A DNA stretch of 64,000 nucleotides, taken from contig CM075942.1 in the NCBI GenBank assembly GCA_038030265.1, positions 45,846,751 to 45,910,750 on the forward strand, in the 5' to 3' direction. The position numbers were made by a program, and so were the translations under genes. Positions 9,801 through 19,000 of the stretch are shown piece after piece; position 1 is the stretch's first letter; each line of letters starts with the position of its first letter. The notes beneath the pieces are model-generated. The model made no database searches and was not told where the DNA came from. It was given only the letters and a program-made list of their open reading frames with translations. This DNA is from Corythucha ciliata. Its lineage: Eukaryota; Arthropoda; Insecta; Hemiptera; Tingidae.

Positions 9801-11541
9801 TCCACAGGGTGTTTCAAAACGAGTTCTGTTTTAACAACGTTTCATTAACATGTGGATCTAGCATCAGCTAGATCCCTATATATTTCCCCTCCTTCAGTAG
9901 TGGTGAAGAAGGGGGGGTTAATTAAGACTTCGGAATCTTCGACCACTTCTTGTATGTCCGGTGGTGTCCTCTGGTTCGTTATTGACGAACGGCTCGTTGA
10001 CTTCCACCGGCTCCATTTCTACTTCGGCTTCCACTTCTTCCCACCATGGCAAACGAATAGGAGGAAGAGGATCATCAGGTGTCCCAGCTGACATCCCTAA
10101 ATTTAGCGGTTGTTGTGATGGGTCGAAATTCTTCGTGTTTGACTTCGTGTTGCCGCTGAAAATAAGACAAGGGTCACAATCGTCATCAAATTTTGGGATC
10201 GATGGACTTTCGTCCATTTAGACTTCGATGGATTTTCGTTTCTTGATGTCATCATATCTTTTCGGTCGCAAATAATTCGTTGGTATTAAGTTGACACGGT
10301 TCCTAATCACTATTCTGGTTTCGGTTCCGACCTGATAACGCCGCGGTGCTTCAATACTTTTTGTCCGTACTGTACCAAATCTTTTCATACCCGTTATGAA
10401 AACGTGTTCCCCTACCGGCGAGCTGCATGCCTCTTATCAAACCTCCGTTTCTGAACCGGCTTGGCTTTTTCATCAATATCTCTAAATTTATTTAAATCTG
10501 GCCACCTCAGCTTGAGAGACGACGGATCTATCGGTAGAACTCCACGAAGTTTTCGCCCCATTAAATGTTCAGAAGGCGAACGTGAACCTATCTGTGGCGT
10601 AGATCGGTAGGCCAGAAGTGCGAGTTGTAAATCCTGTGATTTTTCAATTATTTTTAACAATAATTGAATCGTGTGGATCTAGCATCAGCTAGATCCCTAT
10701 ACACTGGGAGCTTGAATACTGTGCCTATGATTAGCAGTTTAGCCCAATTCTGCCCCTCACTACTCAGCCAGCAAGCAGTCGTTTACAGACACAGAACAGA
10801 GATCATACCACCATGTGCCTACTTCTCAGCTTGCTGAGGCCAAAGATTTTTGTTTTAAGATTTTTTTTATAGATTTTTTCTTAGCAGATCAGTAAATATT
10901 TTAAAATTCCTCATTAATCTTTTGCTTGTAGGCGGAACGCGGGATGGAGTCGACAAGCGAAGAGGAAGAAGAGGACGGCGAGGAAGAAAATAAAACGTCC
11001 GAAAGCGGAGAAGAAAGCGACGATGGCGTACGTTTCGTGAATGATCATTTTTTAAAAAAATGATTACATTCAAAAATAACAACTCGTCTTATTTTCCGTT
11101 CGCCCCCCTCCCCCCACTACTTCCAAGCAGCCCAGAAAGGCTAAAGGAGTCGAGAGTTTGATCGAAGTGCAAAATCCAAATCGGGCTCCGCCCAAAGCGA
11201 AAAAAATCACCACGATCACCGAAGAGGAGAAACCTGAATTGACTCGAAGGGAAAGGGAAGAGATTGAAAAGCAAAAGGCGACGGCTCATTATCACATGTT
11301 ACACGCTCAGGGTAAAACGGCTCAAGCGCGAGCCGACCTGGCTAGGCTGGCCATTATTAAGCAGCAACGAGAGGAGGCGGCCAAAAGGCGCGAAGCAGAG
11401 AAAACAGGCAAGACAGTTTGTCTTCGGTTGGAGCTGTTTCCAATTCATCATTTTTTGATTTAAAACGTTTCAGAAAGAGAAGCCGCCAAGCAGAATAAAA
11501 CTGCTTTGACTCAGAAAGCATTGGGTAAAAAGTCGACCTAG
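3855..11541 (+). CDS. PDAP1: PDAP1 / 28 kDa heat- and acid-stable phosphoprotein
   Basis: This is a small, highly charged phosphoprotein conserved in animals; its exact role is unsettled. Five exons are 3855-3867, 3962-4062, 10932-11027, 11131-11407 and 11474-11541. The product is about 184 residues, close to human (181). N-terminal basic [20 protein letters not shown] leads to an acidic middle exon ([11 protein letters not shown]). The diagnostic block follows: [31 protein letters not shown] and [20 protein letters not shown]. Intron 2 spans 6.87 kb and is packed with nested transposons. Exon 4 may start three bases earlier (CAGCAG acceptor, 11128). The last intron only keeps frame with a GC donor at 11408 (CAG/GCAAG) and the AG at 11472-11473. 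The nearby GT at about 11416 would end in an early stop. Confidence 0.93.
4883..6774. mobile_element. hAT-like non-autonomous element 2 (nested)
   Basis: The termini are CAGTGGCGTAACG and the inverted ATTACGCCCCTG. The 8 bp flanks AATATCCA (4875-4882) and AATATCCG (6775-6782) differ at one base, consistent with an older target duplication. The interior has a degenerate ~32 bp repeat (5390-6070, phrases such as GGTTTTTTGAACGACTGAAA). There is no transposase. A SINE sits in a C-run at about 6095-6394. A truncated inverted copy lacking that SINE lies at 13683-14725. Confidence 0.85.
6107..6394 (+). mobile_element. tRNA-derived SINE, copy 1
   Basis: The tRNA-like head contains GGGTTCGAATCCAGCCATTG, followed by the family body (GGCTTCGTGTGGGCGTTCCC, GGCGGTGTGCGTTCAAC). 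C-runs flank both sides. The paralogous host element at 13683-14725 has one uninterrupted C/G-run at the same point, so this is a filled site compared with an empty one. It has no long A tail. Confidence 0.85.
6860..8215. repeat. Degenerate ~30 bp tandem array in hAT element 1
   Basis: Dozens of diverged units follow a CACGAAATTGGTTTTTGAAA plus GAGCCAAA pattern. The same consensus appears on the opposite strand at 19360-20320. A- and T-tracts recur about every 10 bp. The open frames at 7529-8203 translate this repeat and are not genes. Confidence 0.8.
9613..9760. mobile_element. Palindromic MITE, TAATGGCGTTTTC family, copy 1
   Basis: The ends TAATGGCGTTTTC and GAAAACGCCATTA pair. The inner arms match closely (AATTCCGCTCTGGAGCCGAG against CTCGGCTCCAGAGCGGAATT), leaving a short AT-rich loop. 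Related copies are at 26903-27038, 44513-44658 and 57911-58079. Confidence 0.85.
9850..10703 (-). pseudogene. Gypsy-like LTR retrotransposon remnant (pol 3' end)
   Basis: Minus-strand frames encode the tail of integrase. At 10660-10412 the motif ALLAYRSTP...[12 protein letters not shown] is typical of Ty3/gypsy elements. A frameshift and stop near 10408 break it. A second frame, 10217-9918, ends [10 protein letters not shown] like a gypsy pol C terminus. A polypurine tract on the minus strand lies next to about 9888-9896. The same ~29 bp sequence, GTGGATCTAGCATCAGCTAG plus ATCCCTATA, flanks both sides (about 9852 and 10672). Protease, reverse transcriptase and RNase H regions are absent, so it is not functional. 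Confidence 0.75.
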
Positions 11542-12206
11542 TTCAACTTTTTTGTTTAATTTTTATTCATGTAATTTTCTTTTTGTAAATCCTTTAACAC
11601 AAAATTAAAAAAACACGATTGTATTAAAAGTATGAAAAAAAGGGCTTGTCTATTTACTTTTGGGTTAGATTCTATGAGGTAGCTAGTACTTAAGGGGTGG
11701 TATTCCATATTCCTGTATTTCTGCATCCACAAGGGTCTCTTTTCTTAAAGAAATCAAACAGTAAAAACATGAAAACCATTCTCTAATTTAAAAAAAAGTA
11801 AGAGGCTCGACTAGCCTGACCTGAACAGTAATGAGTGAACCCAGTACACTCGGGCCCGTAACTGTGATGGGAGAAGTCAGGGCCTTAACTTGATATGGGG
11901 GGGGGGGGGCACAAGCATCTTACCGCCCTTGCAAAAACCGCTCCAAGAAGAATGACGAAGGGAATAATTCAATCAATCCATTTTGGACAGCGTTGACACG
12001 TTTTCTGGTCGTTCACGAATTCTCGCAAAAAAGGGAGGGGGGGGAGTTAGCCCCACTCTGACAGCAGAATTGACAAGTTGGAGGAGACAAATAGCGACGA
12101 ATTGCAAGTTTCGAGGAACGCCCTCGAGAAAGGGCACTGATATCTGCAAAACTGACAGTTTCGGATGATAAATTGCAGCAAAATTACTTATTTATCGCTA
12201 ATAGCC
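11542..12206. other. Intergenic after PDAP1
   Basis: This holds the PDAP1 3' UTR with A-rich sequence (an AATTAAA-like signal near 11604), then CAGGGCCTTAACTTGATATGG with a long G-run at about 11884-11910. That sequence resembles a hAT-type end. A degenerate repeat array begins near 12040. No gene is seen. Confidence 0.5.
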
Positions 12207-13275
12207 TAAGGCCCGTATTCATAGTCGTCACTCAGGCCGAGTATTCGCTTATTAAACGACCGTTTTGAAGTCGCTTAAGCAAATACTCAGCTTGAGTTAC
12301 GACTATGAATACGACCCTAATGGTGGATTTCATCGCCTCAGCTTAAGGTTCGGCTCAACATTAAGTTGGACTTATGAGAAAAAATGCATTGAATTTTATG
12401 TAAACAAGGATAAGCCGTGGTGGTGAAATCCACCATAAGAATTGCAAAATTCAAGTTTAGGGCTATGTAGCGACGAAATTGCATGTTTCGAAGAACAATC
12501 GGCGGCGAAATAAGAATTTTTAGGGATGAGTGACCGTGAAATTGCACGGTGGGGGGGGGGGTGAATCTGTGAATTGCAAGTTACACGAGGGAGCAACGAA
12601 ATCTTAAGTTTCTTGTCGGGGTGTGGGGGATTGATAGCCACAAAATTGAAATGTCAGAGCTAAATTGCTACGAAATAAGTTTATACACATGGAATTATCA
12701 GCTGTCAGTGCATCACTTTTTCCACACTCTCGAACTAGGAAAATACCTTGTGAGTTTCGGAGGATAAATAGCAAAAAAAAATTACATGTTTCACAGGATA
12801 ATTAGGCTCGATATTGCATGTCCCCTGGGACTTAGTAGCCGTGAAGTTTCAGGTTTTGAATGATAATCAGCAGTGAATTTGTGAGTTCGAAGGTAAATAA
12901 CCACGAAATTGTAAATTGTGGAGGACCTCACCCACGAATTGTCACTGGTGATGGGGGGGGGGGGATTAAGACGAAACAACTCGGTTTCGTTAACATGCGG
13001 TCGGTTTGCGTTCTGTGCGGCCAAGCCTTTGAATAGCGGCGAAATGCAATTTCGAGGGATACATATAGCTGTGAAATTGGAAGTGTCAAGAGATAGATAG
13101 CCACAGTTTTGCAAATTTCCAAGTACATGTATAAATATTCAGCCGCGAAATAGCGAGTCTCGTGGGGGTCTTAAGATGGAAGTTTCAGGGCTAAAAAACC
13201 ACAAAATTGAAGGATTCAGAGGATAGATAGCAGCGTAGCCGCGCGAAATTGCGAGTTCGAGGATCAATAACCTCG
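12040..13275. repeat. Degenerate array, GCGACGAAATTGCAAGTTTCG type
   Basis: Diverged units of roughly 40-50 bp contain phrases such as CGAAATTGCAAGTTTCGAGG and ATAGCCACGAAATTG. Long G/C-runs occur at about 12550, 12953 and 13278. A D-family MITE is inserted at 12207-12320. No coding content is seen. Confidence 0.6.
12207..12320. mobile_element. Palindromic MITE, GGCCCGTATTCATAG family, copy 1
   Basis: The ends GGCCCGTATTCATAGTCG and CGACTATGAATACGACC are inverted, and inner arms GAGTATTCGCTTA and AAGCAAATACTC also pair. It is flanked by TAA. Copies lie at 18493-18633 and 60508-60634, and a half copy at about 44700-44765. Confidence 0.8.
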
Positions 13276-13389
13276 ACCCCCCCCCCCACAAACTCAACAC
13301 AAGTATAATTACACTACGCGTGAAAATCCGTTACCACGGCTATTCGATGGCTAGGGTTTTCGGATTTCACCCCTTTGAACCACTTTTCC

Positions 13390-13670
13390 CTTGCCTGGAT
13401 TGGCATTTAAAGAAACCAATTTCACAGGCTTAGCCCATTCAAAAACTAGATTTCGTGTATTTGGCACTGAACCCAATTTCGCAGGGTTTGCTCACTCAAA
13501 AAACCTATTTCGCCGAATTGACTCCCTAGATCGTCAATTTCGCGTGGTTGACCCATTAAACAATCAAAATTCACGGGGTTGGGTTGACGCAACCAGAAGC
13601 AATGTCAAAGGTTTCGGTATGGTTTTGGTCCTGAAAAACAGCAATTCCGCGGGTTGAGACCTTTCTATCA
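13390..13670. repeat. Short degenerate ~30 bp array
   Basis: About nine units related to CCAATTTCGCAGGGTTTGCTC occur here. It is the same general style as the arrays in the hAT-like elements. The 88-residue open frame over it is repeat-derived and not a gene. Confidence 0.55.
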
Positions 13671-13682
13671 TTAAGTCCAAAG

Positions 13683-14725
13683 CAGGGCCGTAACGTGACA
13701 TTTTGATGCCCGGAGCGGTGGTCAAGGTTGATGCCCCCTCCCCACTATAAAAACATGCGAGTATCACGCTACTCGCCTTAATCGGAAATTATCCAGGGCT
13801 TAGGGTAGGGAAAACTTTCAGAGTTCCCGGGGAAATTTTCTCCCAAACATCGTACTCAATTTACCAGGGAACGGGGAAGGACCATGCCCTATTTAACTAT
13901 ACCTATATTTAACATATTCGCATTTTTTCAGATTAAACAGACTGTGGTGTTAGATTCTTGGCGTGGGAATGTTTCTCGGGAAAAAATCAGCAGTTTCATA
14001 GTCTCTGTGAGCTCGATTTGCAGTAATAATTAAGCCAATATGATGAACGATCAACGATAGGGGGGGGGGGTGTTCCGGATAGAACCAACTTCACGGGAAT
14101 GGGTCTTCAAGAAACCGATTTCGTGGGGTTTAATCGTTGAAAAAAACAATTTTGAGAGTTTGACTGTGCAGAAGAAAAAAAAGTCGTGAGCTTGGCTTGG
14201 CTTACATGAAAAACACAACCTTTGAAGGTCAGGCTTTTCAAAAAACACTTTCACTGGTTAAACTCCTGAAACCCCCTAATTTCGAGGATTAACTCCGAGT
14301 AGAACCAACTTCACAGGTTTTGCGCTTCAATAAACCAGTCTCAAGGGTTTCAGTCGTTCAAAAAACCAGTCTTGAGGGTTAGTATCTTCAAACAACAGAA
14401 TTCGCGGATTTTGGCATACTCAAAGTACCAATTTTGGGGGTCATTTGGTTCATTAAAAAACAATTTTACGGATTCGGCTCTACATAAAAACAATTTTTCC
14501 TCCTTTGGGTAATCAAAAGACTTCAATTCCGTGAGGTTGGCTCTGTCAAATTTTTCCAGCTTGCACTTGGCGTGTGGAGGGACGTAGCGTGTTTGCGCAG
14601 AACACTGACCGGGTGTGGGATGCAACCCGCAGCCCCTGGCACCCTCTGGCCAGTTCTTAAACTGTTTTTCCTCCAAAAGTGAGCCATGGCATCGCTCAAG
14701 ACTCAGCTTGCGGTAAACTTCGGAT
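13683..14725 (-). mobile_element. Truncated second copy of hAT-like element 2
   Basis: It starts CAGGGCCGTAACGTGACATT and runs as the reverse complement of 5230-6774. Shared segments include GATGCCCGGAGCGGTGGTCA and GGATGCAACCCGC. It lacks the SINE found in copy 1. The other terminus is missing, with similarity fading near 14725, so it is 5'-truncated relative to 4883-6774. Confidence 0.8.
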
Positions 14726-16078
14726 CAACGGATTTCGCGCGCAATCTTACGGGTCAGGCTGCTTTCAGAAACTAAATTTTGTAGGGTTCGTCCATTCAAA
14801 ACCAATGCCCAGTGCTTAACTAGTCCAAAAAACTACCTTCCCCCCTTAACAACCAACAATACAAATAAATAAATTGAGCCCTTCTAAAAATACCCAGCAT
14901 CTCACAGAAATAACAATGTGCCTCGATTCGTCAACCCTCCTCTGTAGCTCCACGGCACTCAATTTTGCCACCCTTTTGCTAAATTGGCGCTCACACTACG
15001 CCAACAGGACACACAGTGGCCCATGATTCGAAAAATTTGTGTAGTGGTGGATAAGAAGGAGAGAGAACGACCCCCTGGAAAATGCCACCCCTGTGGAGTA
15101 ACACTTGCACATTTTACCCCAGTCTACTTCTGGCTCTGGGAGGAGTCACCCGTGAGCGACTCTCCTCGTAACTGGAAGCAGATTGCCCACCAAGCCAGTT
15201 CCGAAAACGAAGATTCATTTAAGTTGTCGCACAATTATTCGTTTTAATAGTTTACCCACATCAAGAAACCAATGATTTTAGTTTATAGGCTTACTGCCCA
15301 CCGTCTGTCTTAACAGACAGAAATAATTTCTGCCATCATATATTGCACAACAGGTAAAAACAATACTATGCTAAAACAAAAGTCACAGAAGATCGCCAAC
15401 CACTAAAAAACAAATATTTTCAGTCAAAGGGATTCCGTCTGATAGCTGATAGAAAACGTTTGAGATCGTTAATGAATTAAAGCTAAAATTAAAGAAGTTT
15501 AACAACTAAGCTTCCTTTTAAAACAAGAAAATACAAAAAGACTCTGGCACAAGAAATACGTGCCAAAGTGATGAAAAGTGTTGTTCATAGCTCACTTTTA
15601 CCTCTGCATCCCACACAAATACCCTAAACGTTTTGTCACTTACATAATTAATGTAATAAATAAATACCTTAACATTAGGCTTATAATAAAAATATATCAA
15701 CGATTCTACCGAAGCCTTTGAGTGTTTATTTCTATTAAAAATTATGACAGTCCCAAATTTTGGCAATTATACGGATTGATAGGAATGCTTCGATGCGATT
15801 CGTCTTGTTCGTAAAATTTGTGATGTTTTTATAGTTGAGGGAGGGGTGGAGACCACAAACACAACTCATTGCTGCCTCAGGAGGGGTCTGGCAGTGGAAA
15901 TACTGTAAGGGATAAAGACAAACCCTTCGCACATTAAATGGCAGGCTGCCTTTGAACAAGTATGCAGCAGTGAAACGAAATTAATACCATTTGAAAGACT
16001 TCGTATCCAATACACACGCGAATACGTAAGAATAAATTAATCAACACAACACGAAAAAATAATCATTTTTTTTCAAGG
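14726..16078. other. Intergenic before SIRT7 3' end
   Basis: AT-rich sequence with no recognisable gene or clear element. The part just below 16079 should hold the SIRT7 3' UTR. An 87-residue frame at 14984-15247 has no features that support a gene. Confidence 0.4.
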
Positions 16079-19000
16079 TTATCTCTTTTTTTTGTTCTTT
16101 TTCCTGTAGCCTTTACCGAACCAACCAGGATTAGAGGGTTTTCTGTCCACTGGCTCAACGGACGTTGAAGTAGACTCGCTATCATCGTCCGAATCGCAGC
16201 AGTAACAGACCGAATTACCAGGCGGGAGTTTTGTTTCCTTCTTAGGATAAAACTGACATATCGCCGAAGAAAAATTTTCCAGACAAAAGTAGCACTCGGC
16301 TTTAGGTTTTGACAAGTCCAAAGGTTCCTCGTAATTCTTGTTGTAATAATCGAGGTTAGTACCCTTAAGTATCTTTTTGGCTATTGCTTGATACATATGA
16401 TCAAACACGTCAACCTTCATAGAAATACTATCATTCATACCATCCAATGACTGGCCGGCCTCAATTTTAACATCATCTTCGAGTTTGACTTTAGGTAGTA
16501 TGTTGATTTCATTACCAAAAGGGCGCCAAATATCTTTTTCCTTTTTCATGTCCAAAACGATTTCATTAATTTGTCTGTCGTTGATACCTTGGAGTTTGAG
16601 GTCGTCTTCAACTTTCAACTCACTGGGCCCGGCGAGGACGGGATTCGAAGTGGTGTGCTCTTCAAGTTCATGTAGAACAGTCGCGTGGGTGAAAATCGGA
16701 TCAAATTGCCGGTCATATTTGGGAATCTCAAAGCGAAGAAAATTCATCGTAAGGCGCATTACATCGTCACATTTGCCTGAAAGAAAAATAAGTAAATTAA
16801 ATATTAAAATGAACAGTGAAGAAGATCAGGCGTTTACCGTTTATTTTAAGAGAGGCTTGATCGTCTTTTGGTGTCCACTGAAGATTCACAATATACAGTT
16901 TCGGCCTTTTCTTCACGGGTTTGTCCATACTCCACAGCCAAGGATATTTTTTAAGGACCTTCAAACTCGACCCGATGCACAGAATCATATCCGCTTGTTT
17001 GGCCGCTGAGCACGCGCCATTCCAGTTGATGGGCCAAGCGAGACTTCCACGTTCCCCGAAATGAACGATCGTATCGCGTAGGGGCTCGCCGCATTGAGTG
17101 CAGCGACGAGCAGTTTGATGAGCGTAGCGACCCGTATGTTGGGTGACGTCAAATGAACGCCACACTTGAGTATTACAATCTTTGCAAACCTACAATATAA
17201 CAATTTTGTTACAGTGAACTGCCGCGGCTTTCCAACAGAAGAAAACAATAAAATACCTCAAGATTCATATTCCCGTGCACCTCGGAAAGGGCTCGTCTAG
17301 GAAGACCGCTTCGTAAATGCAGGCCGTCGCAGTTTTGAGATACGACATGTTTTACAATGCCCTTTCTAAACAGGGCGTAAATGGCCATATGCGCCGCAGT
17401 CGGTTCAGCGACCGATAAGTCATGACTCCTGGAAAATAATGAACATCGTAAGTCAAATGGATTACCCCTTTTACACTCCAACCTCGTTTTGAATGCCGAG
17501 CAAGTCGTATACCTTTAATATCCATGCATTAAGGTCCGTAATTTGAGTTGATTTCAGGACACACCTTGCTTGACATTTGCATGGTTCGACCACGAACAGA
17601 TACAGGAAGGGGGGGCAGTGCCATGGCAAAAATGGTCACAATTTTAATGGAGCGTCACAAAGATGCCTCCAGAATCCGCAAACAGTACAGCCGTAAAAGG
17701 GTGCTGTTCACAATGTTAGTCACGAACAACGTTACAAAAACAGCACATTACGCCCGCTTTCTCAATTTTATCCACGAATGAGAGCTTTTTCTCCCGCGGA
17801 TTAACGCTTCAACCAACGAAAATCAACCAAAACCAACGACTATTCAAAAATGTCCATTTTCGGCGACTTTGAGAGGGAATGACAGTCCCAGTTGTCCATT
17901 GAGAATTATACGAGGGACTCATATACCACGCCCGGGCTCGTATCATAACGCTAGGGGTTCGGCTTAGCTTATCCCTCGGAGTACGACTCCTATAGGCGTC
18001 TCCGTGGCGCAAATGGCTGCGTGCTGGACTGGTAATTCAGAGGTTGCGGGTTCAAATCCCGCCGGGGAGCCATTTTTTCTCGAAACTCGAATCGTGTAGG
18101 GCTATGCCCTTCCATCGTCGTCTGGATAACATCAGTCTAATTAATTTATTAATTAAAATACCGGCGACAGATTTATTCAGTATATCCATCTAACAACATG
18201 TAGATAAGATAAAATTCGGCGTGGTTTACCGATCAGGAGAAGCGCCTAGAGTTTCGAGAAATAATGGACCTGGGTGGGTTTCGGCTTAGCTTATCCCTCG
18301 GCGTACGACTCCCATAGGCGTCTCCGTGGCGCAAATGGCAGCGTGCTGGACTGGTAATCCAGAGGTTGCGGGTTCAAATCCCGCCCGGGGAGCCATTTTT
18401 TCTCGAAACTCGAATCGTGTTGGGCTATGCCCTTCCATCGTCGTCCGGATAATATCAGTCTAATTAATTTATTAGATAAAATAGCCCTCTTAGGCCCGTA
18501 TTCACAGTCGCTACTTAAGTTAAAATTCTCCTAAGTAAAAGTCAATCCAGTTTTTTTTGGAATACTTAAAATCATCTGTTTTGACGCCCACTTAGGGAAA
18601 TTTAAATTTAAGAAATGTCCATGAATATGGGCCTTAGCCCCTGAACGATCTTGGTGAAAAATGCCAAAACTTAAAATTGAAACCGGGTTTTAGGTTTGTT
18701 TGGTTCAAGAAATTGAATTATTTCTTTTTTATTATCCACATTTTGAAGCCCATGGAGGGGCTTGGTATGAAATTATTCGCACATATTTGAAGTATTTTTA
18801 TTACCCCCTCTCTTAAATCCCTCTGCTGAAGTGAAACGAAAAACCAAAATGCTTCGTTTGAACACTGAAATGTATTGCCATATGGGCAGACAAGTACTTG
18901 AGCAAGAAGTGTCCGACTTTTTCCCAGATTTGTTTCATGACCTTTTTATCAGGCAACATTCTACCTTCTAGGGGTTCGGGGAACTGAACAGATGATACCT

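Larger units (their letters stand above)
4063..10931 (+). other. PDAP1 giant intron 2 (transposon sink)
   Basis: This intron begins GTACCC and ends TGTAG. It contains a hAT-like element with another hAT-like element inside it and a SINE inside that. Further right are a palindromic MITE and a gypsy-like remnant. The stretches 4063-4810, 8687-9612, 9761-9849 and 10704-10931 hold no recognisable gene. G-tracts occur at 4185-4193 and 9466-9475. Confidence 0.85.
17954..18482 (+). repeat. Tandem duplication of a ~210 bp tRNA-containing unit
   Basis: The two units begin TTCGGCTTAGCTTATCCCTC and end in TCTAATTAATTTATTA, offset by about 320 bp. Each contains one tRNA-like sequence plus the same downstream flank (CTCGAATCGTGT, GGGCTATGCCCTTCCATCG). 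Divergence is low, so the duplication is fairly recent. Confidence 0.9.

Noticed and set aside
16485..17009. 174-residue plus-strand frame
   Set aside because: Antisense shadow of SIRT7 exons 5 and 6, crossing a verified intron.
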